In this document: positions 11,855 through 21,280 of the stretch, piece after piece
Position numbering within the stretch: the first letter of the stretch is position 1
Layout: each line of letters begins with the position of its first letter
Assembly: GCA_027575765.1 (NCBI GenBank)
Contig: JANBPT010000285.1
Coordinates: forward strand, 1-47,931
DNA from: Tieghemiomyces parasiticus
Lineage: Eukaryota > Kickxellomycota > Dimargaritomycetes > Dimargaritales > Dimargaritaceae
Length of the DNA: 47,931 nt
Direction: 5' to 3'
Program-made: the position numbers and the translations under genes
Notes under the pieces: model-generated
The model's database searches: none
Seen by the model: the letters and a program-made list of their open reading frames with translations, nothing else
Told to the model about the DNA's origin: nothing

Positions 11855-12380
11855 TTGTGAAGACGAGCATGGCTTCTGCCTTTGAGGAGTTGTAATAGGC
11901 CGCGCCTATTGCTCCAATAAAGGAAAAGTGTAAGAAAGGATTGGGCAACCTCTGAGAGAGGTCCATAAGTGACAGAGGCCTAGCCAGGTGCTCCACCAAT
12001 AGTTTGATAAATCCTTAGAACACAGTAGTATAAAAGCCGGGCCCAAGTATGCAATACAGGACCTGGCAGCTTTTTCTCAATATTTCTATCCCATAGTGCT
12101 ATCTGTTGTCATTATTCCCTAGTAAACCTACAATATCCTTATGTTCCATAAGCTCATTTTTTGCTACATATTGATAGTGTTTATTTGTTTAGTGCCTTTG
12201 TCAATAGATGACCAATTATTTTTGCATTACAGATTTGGATTCCTTGACTCCAGCTGTATACTATTAGACACTCTAAAGTTTGGTAGAGGTCGTTTACAAA
12301 TTTGTATCAGCTTTCAGGTTGCAATATGCTTCACAATATTGTGGAGCTCTCACTTTGTTAGGCCTCCTGAAGACTCCTGA
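11855..12380 (+). repeat. Degenerate repeat unit, copy A (CpG-decayed)
   Basis: Aligns in the same orientation with copy B at 13073..13594. Shared landmarks are the start TGTGAAG, the block AATAGGCCGCGCCTAT, a TATA-like element followed by GGGCCCAAGTATGCAA, the block TTCTATCCCATAGTG, a splice-acceptor-like TTACAGATT, and an end near CTCCTGAAGA. Compared with B, many CG sites here read TG or CA. It carries no intact reading frame. A long terminal repeat or 5' promoter segment of a mobile element is the likely origin, but no coding part is visible. Confidence 0.75.
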
Positions 12381-12949
12381 CTGCTTGGTCTACTTGGCAG
12401 TATGCCATGGTGGGGTGATTGAGCTCCACTATTATGGGAATGGCATCAGCAAGACATCCACTGGTGTCTACCCATGGTTGGAGTTTTCCTTGTGTGCCAT
12501 GATAAATTCCACGGTGTATCATGGGACATCCTACATGGGTATCCTTTTTACACCCTGGCATATAAGTGGTTTAGGTTGTATTACCTATGGTCTTCTGGAT
12601 GTTTAACTGACCTCCTTAAGACACTTGATACTGACCAATCCTATAACCTTACCTATTGTTCTCCAGGTCGCATCCTTGATAACTCCTTGTCCTAGTCACC
12701 CCAAGCCTTGTGATGCTACCCTGGGTTAACCAGATGCCATGGCAAGTGATAACAATGCCTTTACCACAAAGGATATTACCATTATCATAAAAATAGCTGG
12801 AGCTTTAGTAACCCTGAGCCTGGGGAGTAATTTTTTGCACCATGCTTCCGGGTACCGTCTAGCTCATTGAATCTAGGTTGTATTAATTACATGTCACAAC
12901 ACTAGCCCCAGGTGAAATTGGTATAGTAGGCGAGGAAATGAAAAAAAAA
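12381..12949. other. Decayed DNA between repeat copy A and the 5S gene
   Basis: CpG-poor, AT-rich sequence with only short, non-significant open frames. It may be remains of the element's internal part. The minus-strand Pol III terminator of the adjacent 5S gene is the A9 run at 12941..12949. Confidence 0.4.
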
Positions 12950-13066
12950 GTTGCAGCACCGACTATTCCCAAGTGGTCACCCACCTTAGTACTAAATCGG
13001 CTGAATGGTCCTTAACTTCGCAGATCTAACGGGATACGGTGCGCAACACCATCATATGGCCGCAAC
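12950..13066 (-). rRNA. 5S ribosomal RNA, copy 1
   Basis: 117 nt on the minus strand with complementary ends (GUUGC/GCAAC), the conserved internal control region GATCTGCGAAGTTAAG, and the 3' block TAGTACTAAGGTGGGTGACC. A minus-strand run of nine T follows at once as a Pol III terminator. It differs from copy 2 at three positions, all in the 5' half. A mobile-repeat copy begins about 6 bp upstream of its 5' end. It could be a working gene or a pseudogene; the control region is intact. Confidence 0.9.
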
Positions 13067-13072
13067 TGAACT

Positions 13073-13594
13073 TGTGAAGCCGAGCACGCCTTTTACCTTT
13101 GAGGAACTTTAATAGGCCGCGCCTATACAACCGTTAAAAGAAAAAGAAGGAAAGAGACCGGGCGACCTCGGGGAGAGGTCCGGAAGAGACGGAGGACCAG
13201 TCAGGCCCTCCACTAATTAGCGTAGATCATCCATTATAGTTATAGTATATAAGTCGGGCCCAAGTATGCAACACAGGGCCCGAGAGCTTATTCCCCTGTT
13301 TCTATCCCATAGTGCCATCCGTTGGCACTATTCCGCTAGTAAAGTCTAATACCAATATTCCCCTAAGCTCGCTTGTTGGTAAAACGTTCATAGATTTCAC
13401 TTGGGGTTTTCTCCGTCAATATTTAACCCACCAAACTTTGCGTTACAGATTCGGACAGCGCTGGTCCATCTGTACTTTCCTGAATTCCCCACTTTGACCC
13501 GGAGGTTCTTTTGAAGGCGGGATCGGCTTCCAGTTACCGGTCCGCTTTACAACATGTGGAGTCCAGATAAACTTAGGACTCCTGAAGATTCCTG
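13073..13594 (+). repeat. Degenerate repeat unit, copy B (CpG retained), abutting the 5S gene
   Basis: Direct-repeat partner of copy A. It starts with TGTGAAG just 6-7 bp upstream of the 5S 5' end and runs away from it. It has a clear TATA box (TATATAAG near 13246) followed by the conserved GGGCCCAAGTATGCAA block. It keeps CpGs that copy A has lost, so it is younger or less decayed. An open frame without an ATG covers 13312..13497. No recognisable protein domain. Confidence 0.75.
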
Positions 13595-16332
13595 GTGGGC
13601 AGACGCAGTTAGAGCAAGCCACCAGAATGCATTAGCACGTCTGCAGCCCAGCAGATGAACCAAATGGTGACACCAAGATATGGGAAAGCCAATACAGGTT
13701 GAGTATATGGTCAGGCCACTTCTCCCACCAATGATGGGCCAATTTCCCATGGCTTAGTCCAACACCAACTTTTCGATTATCTAGCCAAAAACATTTCAAT
13801 TATTGGTGTAACTAGAGGGTCACCAAAGTTAGACAATCAAAACAAAAACAACTTTAGTTTAGTATCATATATATACCCAGGACGTCAGTACTTCTATGTT
13901 CTGGGAGTGTTTTCCCTACCCTGCCTTGGGGTACCCAGTTCTTCATTAAAACCAGTATATATATCTATTCTTCACAGACAACCTTGGGGCAGGACTATTT
14001 TAAACATTGTTAAAAAACACAACCAAGACATCTGATTGGTCAGTTCTATGTGCCAATTCTGCCTGCCATGCCAGTTGGCTTTTATGATCCGGCTGACCAC
14101 CTAATTAGCAACCTTTTAAGTGATAGACATAATCATAAGCACTATTATTAATACCTTGAGACAGTTTTTCTTAGTTCCAACAATAGCTTTGCCTCTTTAA
14201 GGCTAATGAGATTACATTCATACCTTAAGAAAAGGACAGTGTGTAGAACTTGGCTGGGGGAAGTTTAGTCAAGAACTTCTAAAGTGGAAGAGCCATTTAG
14301 ACATTGGGGATTCAATATACTCTTGAACCTTCTTCAGACCAGTCCTCTATCATCTATACTCAATGGCTTATTCCAGCATTAGGCAGTGTTTTCCTACAAT
14401 GCACTCCCATAGTGTATATTGATTATGTTTATGTACTAGCCAACTCTACTCTGTTTGATAACTCTATCTCTTATGTGTCATTACCCATGATTGATCTGAT
14501 TTTGATAGGATCCAGCTTTTCTCTGCAAATAGTTGCCTGTGCTCCTATCCATTTGCACCTTGGGGTTCCCCATTCTTGGCTCCACATCCTCGAAGTCCCA
14601 ACTGCAACTGCTGGATATTCTACATTTGTGCTTGACTGAACTTTGCAGAATGGCACACTTCATGCACTATCCTGCAGCTGTAAGAAGGCTTAAATCCTAA
14701 TGGATATTTGACCTTTAAAAGTAATATACAATTGTACCACCATGGTGCAAACCAGTCCACCACACATCTACCTACTATGTTTAACAAGGTAACAAGTGCT
14801 ACAGCATGGATTAAACTGCTTTGCAAAGTAGGTGGAACACCTTGTAATCATTCCTTCATAAGATCTTGTCATTGGGGGTTCCCCCTGAACTTTAACCAGT
14901 ACCTGAAAGACCTGCGCACCATCCTGCCAGCCCTGATAAAAGTCGTGCTGCAGGTAAAACCCAGCTAGTGCATGTCTGGCAGCGCCAAGGTATCACCACC
15001 AGCTGCAGCCAACAGATTAGCCCCCCACCATTGGTAATAAGGACATCTATTCCCTCCTGAGGGAGCAGGCCTACACCATCACACCTAATCACTCCCCCCC
15101 TCCATTCTCAATCACGCACAGCCAATGGTCTGTATATCCATATTTGGGCTCTTATGTCCTATTTGGAATCTCCAACCTGGTGCTGGCCAGGCATCTGTCT
15201 AATGGGTGCCCACCACTGAGAGGAACCACATTGCTGACCTCCTGGTCACAACATTACCATCCCTGTATATGGTACTGCAGTTGCTAACAGGATAGGAAGA
15301 CCACTGTAATGCTCACAACTGTGCCTACCATTCCCACCCTACTCTGCAGGGTACAGAGGACCAAAGAATGCCAACCCTGCCTAAACAGGAACAGGTAATT
15401 CCTGAGGTCCTTACCTGAGCCAATTGGGGTCTTGCATTTCCTGTTCCTATTTTAATTATCCCTCTGTCCATTTTCCTTTATCCTTCTATCCTTAGAATAA
15501 TTTGTCCTACTATGTGGTTGAAATAAGCTGGCATTGGCCATTGTCAGCCACCAGCAGACAACAACTAAAAGCCCTGAAAGTCGTGATAACGCCTCACAGG
15601 AACACCTTACTGTCCTAGAATTAACCATTGGCCTGGCTAAATGACTCACAGCTGTCCATTAAGTCACCTCAACCAACCACCAAGCCAATCAACCAGAGCC
15701 CCAACAAGTCCTGCACATCCACCAGCTGTATATAGTCAATAAACTTACCTTCTCTTAGTGTATATTAACTTCCCATCACCTTGCATTCCAACTCAGTAAG
15801 CTGGCCCTTGGGTCTCAACCTGTCAGTTATGTTAGCCTTTGGGATGGTAATAGAATGCCTACAGCTGGCACCCACAATTACAGACATACTGTGGTAATTG
15901 GGAACCACCACATTAGATTGTCTCAGGGTTAAGTCCAAGTCTACTATTTCAGAACCATAAATTCTGTGATAGTAGAATAGCCTTTTGAGTATGGTATTAG
16001 ACTTGGGCCTAATATCAGCACACATACAAATAACTCTAAGCCTAGTGGATTGAGGTCCATTCTACATCCACACAATTGGCCTTTTCCATGGCTTCATGCC
16101 TTTGCCACTAGTCCACTTTCTGTGTGCCATGTTCCTTTCATTGTTATTAAAGACTTATTGTATCCTAGTATCACCTGCTAATGTACTATCATCACAATGG
16201 CCAAGGTTCATTATAATCAACAATCATTATATTGAATAGTCCTATTAAAAAAACCCATGTGGCCATATGCATATTGGAGACAGCAACTGTGACGTGACCA
16301 AGTACTGAACCAATAGTTGCATCCATTCTAGG
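13595..16332. other. CpG-depleted, gene-free DNA
   Basis: More than 2.5 kb in which CG dinucleotides are nearly absent, for example almost none across 14101..14880, while TG and CA are abundant. This contrasts with the CpG-rich gene space on both sides. Short open frames (e.g. 14304..14639 plus, 15765..16025 minus) show no domain I recognise and are probably chance or decayed element remains. Confidence 0.7.
13986..14146 (+). repeat. Inverted repeat, left arm
   Basis: Matches the reverse complement of 16333..16432. The best part is 73 bp (13986..14058) at roughly 80 percent identity by eye, including CATCTGATTGGTCAGTTC. After a ~43-bp insertion the match resumes at TAATTAGC and ATAAGCACTATT. 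Part of the decayed island. Confidence 0.7.
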
Positions 16333-16432
16333 CAATAGTGCTTATATAGATAATCAGCTAATTGGCATATGGAACTGACCAATCAGAGGTCTTGATTGTG
16401 TTTTTCAACAATAGTAAGAATTATTCCGCCCC
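16333..16432 (-). repeat. Inverted repeat, right arm
   Basis: Reverse-complement partner of 13986..14146. It ends 9 bp before the second 5S gene. A 5S-linked sequence present on both sides of the island is the simplest reading. Confidence 0.7.
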
Positions 16433-16442
16433 GATTGTGTCA

Positions 16443-16559
16443 GTTGCGGCCATCTGATGGTGTTGTGCACCGTATCCCGTTTGATCTGCGAAGTTAAGGA
16501 CCATTCAGCCGATTTAGTACTAAGGTGGGTGACCACTTGGGAATAGTCGGTGCTGCAAC
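16443..16559 (+). rRNA. 5S ribosomal RNA, copy 2
   Basis: 117 nt with closing ends GTTGC/GCAAC, the internal control region GATCTGCGAAGTTAAG, and a T8 run right after the 3' end. It differs from copy 1 at three sites (ATC/ATA, GTG/GCG, TTT/TTA when copy 2 is listed first). The 3' flank, TTTCATTTCCTCGCCTA and a few bases more, is also shared with copy 1, so more than the RNA was duplicated. It faces away from copy 1. Confidence 0.92.
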
Positions 16560-16560
16560 T

Positions 16561-18536
16561 TTTTTTTCATTTCCTCGCCTATTATAACAACTCCATTTGG
16601 GACTAGCACAAATCTGAAAGCACTAGAGCTGGCTGCTAGTTGGAGGGTATTATGATGGGTAAAAGTCGCTACTGTTAAGGATTCTATGAAAGAGCACGGC
16701 ATTAGGAGAGAGTATGAACCCTTGGCAGTACTGGTAGCAATTTAAGGTTGAGGGTTATTTTTTGAAAAACCAAGCCATCAATGCCAAATGGTAATCCAAC
16801 CTATGGAATACAGTATGTATAGAAACACTGTGACGGTACTTGGACTTGGTGTATAATATGCAATGTTTAGGAGATTGACAAGCAAGTAAGCCTCTCCTGA
16901 TTTTGGATTACTTTCTCAGAAACTCCCCAACCATGCTTTATACATTAGCCTCTTTCAAGGAATTGGGGTAACTACACAAATAGCCACGTAGCAAAGTGGA
17001 TGTTTGTACCACAAAAATAGGAAGTGTAGATATGAAAAGCAGACTCAATTGTAAATTAGGTGTCCTGAGACAGGGTGGAGAGAAACCACTCACTGGGTTG
17101 ATAGGTGCAGAAGCTTGGGCTTTAAATAATAAAAATGTTTCCAACCCATGTTCTGGTTGTTTTGGCTGGGTGCTAATTACTAATGACTCTGATGTGGTAA
17201 CAAGGATCAGGGGCAACGTTTTATTGGGGCTGCAGGTGGCCCAAGGTGAGTAAACAGTTATGAGGCTAAGCAAAGAAAATGGTTCCTGTTGTTTATTTGG
17301 ATAATTTGGGGTCAGTACTGATATATGCTGGAGTGCTATTAGAAGTCCAACTAGCACAAGGTTGGATAAGGTGGTGCCAGAGGCATCCGCAGAAGAACAT
17401 AAAAACTTTGGATCAGTAACCATTGCAAAGTTAGATGCAATTTTAGATCAGCAATTAGGAAACGGAAAACACTTAATTGGGAGTTAGCCCCTCCCAATTA
17501 GAAAGAGTGCCGGAATTAGCCTGGAGGCTTACAAGTGAACAGTCAAAAAGTATGACGCCTACTTTGAACCGTAACCTACACCATTCGATAGCCCTTTCGT
17601 TACTGACAAACGCAGTGTGCATCGTTTGGGTGTGTGGGCCTTCGTTTTGTAGCTATATTTGTTTAAGTGTTTTCAGGGCCTAGATATCGATTGACCTTCA
17701 TGACTTCAGAAAATCACTAATTTTGTGTAAAACTGCGATTGAGTGGAAGCGCAGAATACGTATCAAAATAAAGAAACTAGTTGGAAGGTTTTAGGGTTTG
17801 TCAGGTTTTTAAACGAAATAAACTATGTAGAGAAATCATCTGTACTTTATTCAGAGTAACGAAATGGTGGTCCGTTATATATGAGAGCAAGGAGGTGACT
17901 TGATAAAATAGGTCGCCTTTGAAAACGAAGAACAATGTGGTAAATGGTTGATAGCAATGGCGAAGGAATGAACAATATATCAAAGGAAAAACAGTAAAAA
18001 TTAATCACGCTTGATGCCTGGTAACAATGAGTATACCGTGAGGACCGTGAGTCACTGGTGGAGATTCAGAATCCGCCAATGTAGGCGCCCTCATCTCATT
18101 ATGTGGTGCTAGGCCCTGGGCTGAGGGGATTTGGTTGGACCGTACGCGATGATAGTCTGGGTCCAACGGCAAGAGACGGGGCAAACGGGGTCAATTCGGA
18201 GTTGATAACATTTTGGTGCTAACGTAAATAGTATGGGACCACGATGGCGTCCCAACTGTTAAAATAAAATAAAGTCTATAATCGAATAACTTAAAAGATC
18301 AAACGGAAAAAATTAACTGGCGAGCACTTGCTTAACTGAGCGGGCTCGCTTTTAAACTCGGGTGCGGGGGAAGAATCTGCATACCCCTGCATATCGCGCA
18401 AAACCTTAACACTTAGACCGGTCTTTCCACCTTGAGGGGATTGTTGGGTTGTCCGGTTGTTAACACTTTTAGGGTATTGACATGCCCGTTTGATCCCTTT
18501 AAGACATAAAGCCTGTGTCTGTACCACGAATGTGAA
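16561..18536. other. Gene-poor right part of the island
   Basis: AT-rich. Two overlapping open frames (16996..17253 plus, 16938..17423 minus) resemble no family I know and lie on opposite strands of the same bases. CpG content recovers to the right of about 17.5 kb. No RNA gene seen. Confidence 0.45.
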
Positions 18537-18608
18537 GGCCCTGTAGCTCAGTGGAAAGAGCGTTCCCCTCCGGAGGGAAAAGTCCTCGGTTCGACCCCGA
18601 GCTGGGTC
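18537..18608 (+). tRNA. tRNA-Arg (anticodon CCG)
   Basis: Same 72 bases as 11051..11122 on the opposite strand, with discriminator A at 18609. The anticodon CCG is at 18570..18572 in the loop CUCCGGA, and the T arm is CUCGG-UUCGACC-CCGAG. T runs at 18612..18616 and 18620..18625 are the Pol III terminators. Reads CGG codons. No intron. Confidence 0.94.
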
Positions 18609-18609
18609 A

Positions 18610-20094
18610 TCTTTTTCTATTTTTTGACCTCAATATTAAGGGGGATTATGGATCTCAAATAACTATTCAATGAGTCCTCTCTAAGAACGTATGAGTGAGC
18701 TTGACGCTACATAGACCTATTCATTATACAAGCTTAATGTACGTAATTAAAAATAAAACCTAATTCTGCGAAAAGTGATACGTTGGTTATTTTCTTGTAA
18801 CTATGGCACACCCCAGGACACCCCCTTGTCCAAGGAAGTCGCCCCCCTTTATGAATCCGGCTTCCCAATAGAAGCCTCCAACTTCCACCGCGAATTATTC
18901 CCACCCTTTGGGAAATAAGAAGGTGGTGGCCTTCCGACTTTTGAAGCGAACTTGACTCGTTTTTCGGTCCTCCTCCTCAGGGAGAAAAGACCCCGAAACC
19001 AAGCGCCTCATGATACACTAAAACGGTTTCGCATCGTCACTCAAATCACACTTGTTCCAAGACGACGAATCGCCCATGATTGTAGGGTCGTTTAGTGTGT
19101 GATAAATACTGTTTCTTTTATTCTGCTCAGCCTGATTCTTAGCGACCCTCCGTCAGTCGTTCTTCTAGTTGCTACCCCTACTCGGGACACACACCCCGTC
19201 ATACTCTCATGTATACCTTTATTCGGGTTAATTCATCGGTTCAACAGCCAATTACCAGTACTATTTTCCGTCCTAACTTAATGCCGACCTCGATGTGAAT
19301 AGTGTAAGGAGGCTGCAGCAAAGTTACCTACCACATATCGCAGTACGTCTTTTGGAATCGACTTCTTGTCTCGCCTGTAACCTTTGCTTTATTTTAGCGG
19401 TTGATAATCCCATCGTCATAGGATCCGCTCCTTCTCTCTCTCTAAACAATGACAACCACGGCCTGTACTTTTCGTAACGCTGCCACTTTTAGAGTCTGGT
19501 GATGAAAGATTAGCAGCTGTGAGGGACACAGATGTACGTTGCCAATCTCGTCTGAAATGGCAATCCTATTACCATTTCCGTTGCCGATATGTCGCATTTG
19601 CCTTCTCTCCTTCACTGCAGCGATATCTGAGTATACGCTGGCGAACCTCACGAACAGCAGACCCTAAAGGGGCACAAGGGTTGGATCGTAGGTCGTGAAA
19701 ATGGAGCGCGGAGGAGCATATTATAGTGGTCATTTGGCGAGGCTGGGAACAGTCCATATATGGGCGAGATCTGTGGTGTAGTGAGCATTAGGTCGAAGGG
19801 CAATCGGGCAATCATAGCATATCGCCAGTCCCCGTGAGGGGAGGTTTCTGCGACTGGCAGTTCTTAACTTAGTGAGCGAGTTTACCAGATCGAAACCAGT
19901 ATATAATTCCTAGTCCCTCCTGAACCCCCACGGCAGAACCTCAAGCGCCCTCATTTCTAGTTCACCCTGTTCCACGTTCACCTATCTTCATCAACTGTGA
20001 ACCAGCGCCACCCAGCCTGCGCCACCTCCCCTTTCCCTGTTCCCTTCACCACCCCACTCCTCACCTTCCTTCAAGCCAAGCGGCTCCACCTACC
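18610..20094. other. Intergenic, upstream region of a secreted-protein gene
   Basis: No gene seen up to about 19.8 kb. A hairpin-forming segment lies at 19824..19858 and a TATA box at 19900. The last ~170 bp before the ATG at 20095 are C/T-rich, as expected for a fungal promoter and leader. Confidence 0.5.
19900..19906 (+). promoter_or_regulatory. TATA box of the eight-cysteine secreted protein gene
   Basis: TATATAA about 190 bp before the ATG, followed by a long pyrimidine-rich stretch. Assignment rests on consensus and position. Confidence 0.45.
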
Positions 20095-20511
20095 ATGAAG
20101 TCCTTCACAGCCATCCTCGCCGTTACCGCCACCGTCCTGGTGTCTGGTGTGCTGGCCGACTCGAAAGACAACAGCACCATGACCACCACCGAGTGCTTCG
20201 CCCAAACTGAATGCCAGAAGGACCCCACCAAGTGCTACGAGAAGTGCCTTAACATTTCCACTGGCCAGATCAACGAGTTTATGGGGTGCTCCCAGAACTG
20301 TACCGCTCCGACCAACGACTCTAGCTCCGCGGTGGGCAACTACACTGACTGTATCAATGGGTGCCTTAATAAGCACCTTCCCTCCAGCGACGCTACCGGC
20401 AGCGACGAAAAGGAATCCTCGTCTTCCGACCCGCAAACCAGTGCTGCCGCTTCGGCCATCGGCATGTCGGCCGCTGTCCTGGTCGCTTGCCTCGCCCTTA
20501 CCCGGTTCTAA
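20095..20511 (+). CDS. Small secreted eight-cysteine protein, probably GPI-anchored
   Basis: 138 aa, single exon. A signal peptide of about 21 residues ends in VLA. The mature part has eight cysteines at 34, 40, 47, 51, 65, 69, 86 and 90, giving C-x5-C-x6-C-x3-C-x13-C-x3-C-x16-C-x3-C. N-glycosylation sequons (NST, NIS, NCT, NDS, NYT) are present. The tail is a Ser-rich stretch followed by a hydrophobic C-terminus ending LALTRF, as in GPI-anchored cell-wall proteins. Paralogue of the facing gene at 20837..21280. Function unknown; not clearly CFEM, which has a different spacing. Confidence 0.88.
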   Translation: MKSFTAILAVTATVLVSGVLADSKDNSTMTTTECFAQTECQKDPTKCYEKCLNISTGQINEFMGCSQNCTAPTNDSSSAVGNYTDCINGCLNKHLPSSDATGSDEKESSSSDPQTSAAASAIGMSAAVLVACLALTRF

Positions 20512-20836
20512 ACTAATTTATATATCGTTATGGTACTCACTGACCTATTAGTTTCTCCTTTTGTGTTGTACCAGTAAAGTCCATTAATCCTTTCACGCGC
20601 CCTTTCCTTCTCATTCTTTTCTATATTACGTCCGACTTGCCGACGTTTTCCTTTATATTTCATCTTTACCCGAAACTAACTTATAAACCAAGTTGCCCCT
20701 AAATCGACACGGAATGTGCCATCTCTATAGCTGTACGGAAAAGGCTGTATTGCTTGATCAATTGGTATTAAGGAAATGTGTTATGATATATTTATTTATT
20801 TATATTTATTTTAAACTAGGGGTGAACGGTTGTAAT
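20512..20836. other. Convergent 3' spacer between the two paralogues
   Basis: AT-rich, with runs such as TATTTATTTATT near 20790. It holds the two 3' ends and poly(A) signals of the facing genes and nothing else I can support. Confidence 0.5.
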
Positions 20837-21280
20837 TTATAGGACCAGGTACGCAAGCCCCGTCAGAAGCGCCACGCCAGTCACTCCTTGAATCGTTTCG
20901 AACCGAAGCGCTGTCGTTCCGGCCAGCTGAGCGAGCTCCGCGTTGATTACGCCGCCGGCGAACGCACTCAGGCAGTCAGTGATGCAGTCACTCAGCTCGG
21001 TTTGGTTGGCGATGGCAGCGCTCTCATTGCCACGGGCGGAAGAACTGAAACAGCGGTCGGTGCAGGTTTGTGCCACGTTAAGTGGTTCCAACCCGATCCC
21101 AAAACACTCTTGGAAACAAATGGAGGCGTTTCCTTCGCACTTGGCTTGGCCTAAACAGTTCTTTTGGGCGGAGGTGAGTTCGTTATAGTCAGCCTCATCG
21201 CTGCTGGGTGCGCTGGTTTGCGCCGTTACAGACCCGGCCAAAGAGACCACGAAGACAGCCAGCAAAGCGAGGTACTTCAT
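20837..21280 (-). CDS. Small secreted eight-cysteine protein, probably GPI-anchored (paralogue)
   Basis: 147 aa from the ATG at 21280, chosen over the upstream ATG at 21337 because it starts directly with the signal peptide (MKYLALLAVF, cleavage after about residue 20). Cysteines at 42, 48, 55, 59, 73, 77, 99 and 103 give C-x5-C-x6-C-x3-C-x13-C-x3-C-x21-C-x3-C, matching the neighbour except for one loop. It has NAS, NES and NQT sequons and a hydrophobic C-terminus typical of a GPI signal. Tail to tail with its paralogue. Function unknown, probably cell-surface or apoplastic. Confidence 0.87.
   Translation of the reverse strand: MKYLALLAVFVVSLAGSVTAQTSAPSSDEADYNELTSAQKNCLGQAKCEGNASICFQECFGIGLEPLNVAQTCTDRCFSSSARGNESAAIANQTELSDCITDCLSAFAGGVINAELAQLAGTTALRFETIQGVTGVALLTGLAYLVL

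Noticed and set aside
14892..15092. Possible retroelement gag/protease fragment
   Set aside because: No zinc knuckle, DTG/DSG active site or other diagnostic motif can be seen in any frame.
16938..17423. 161-residue minus-strand open frame in the island
   Set aside because: Overlaps another open frame on the opposite strand, lies in CpG-decayed DNA, and resembles no protein family I know.
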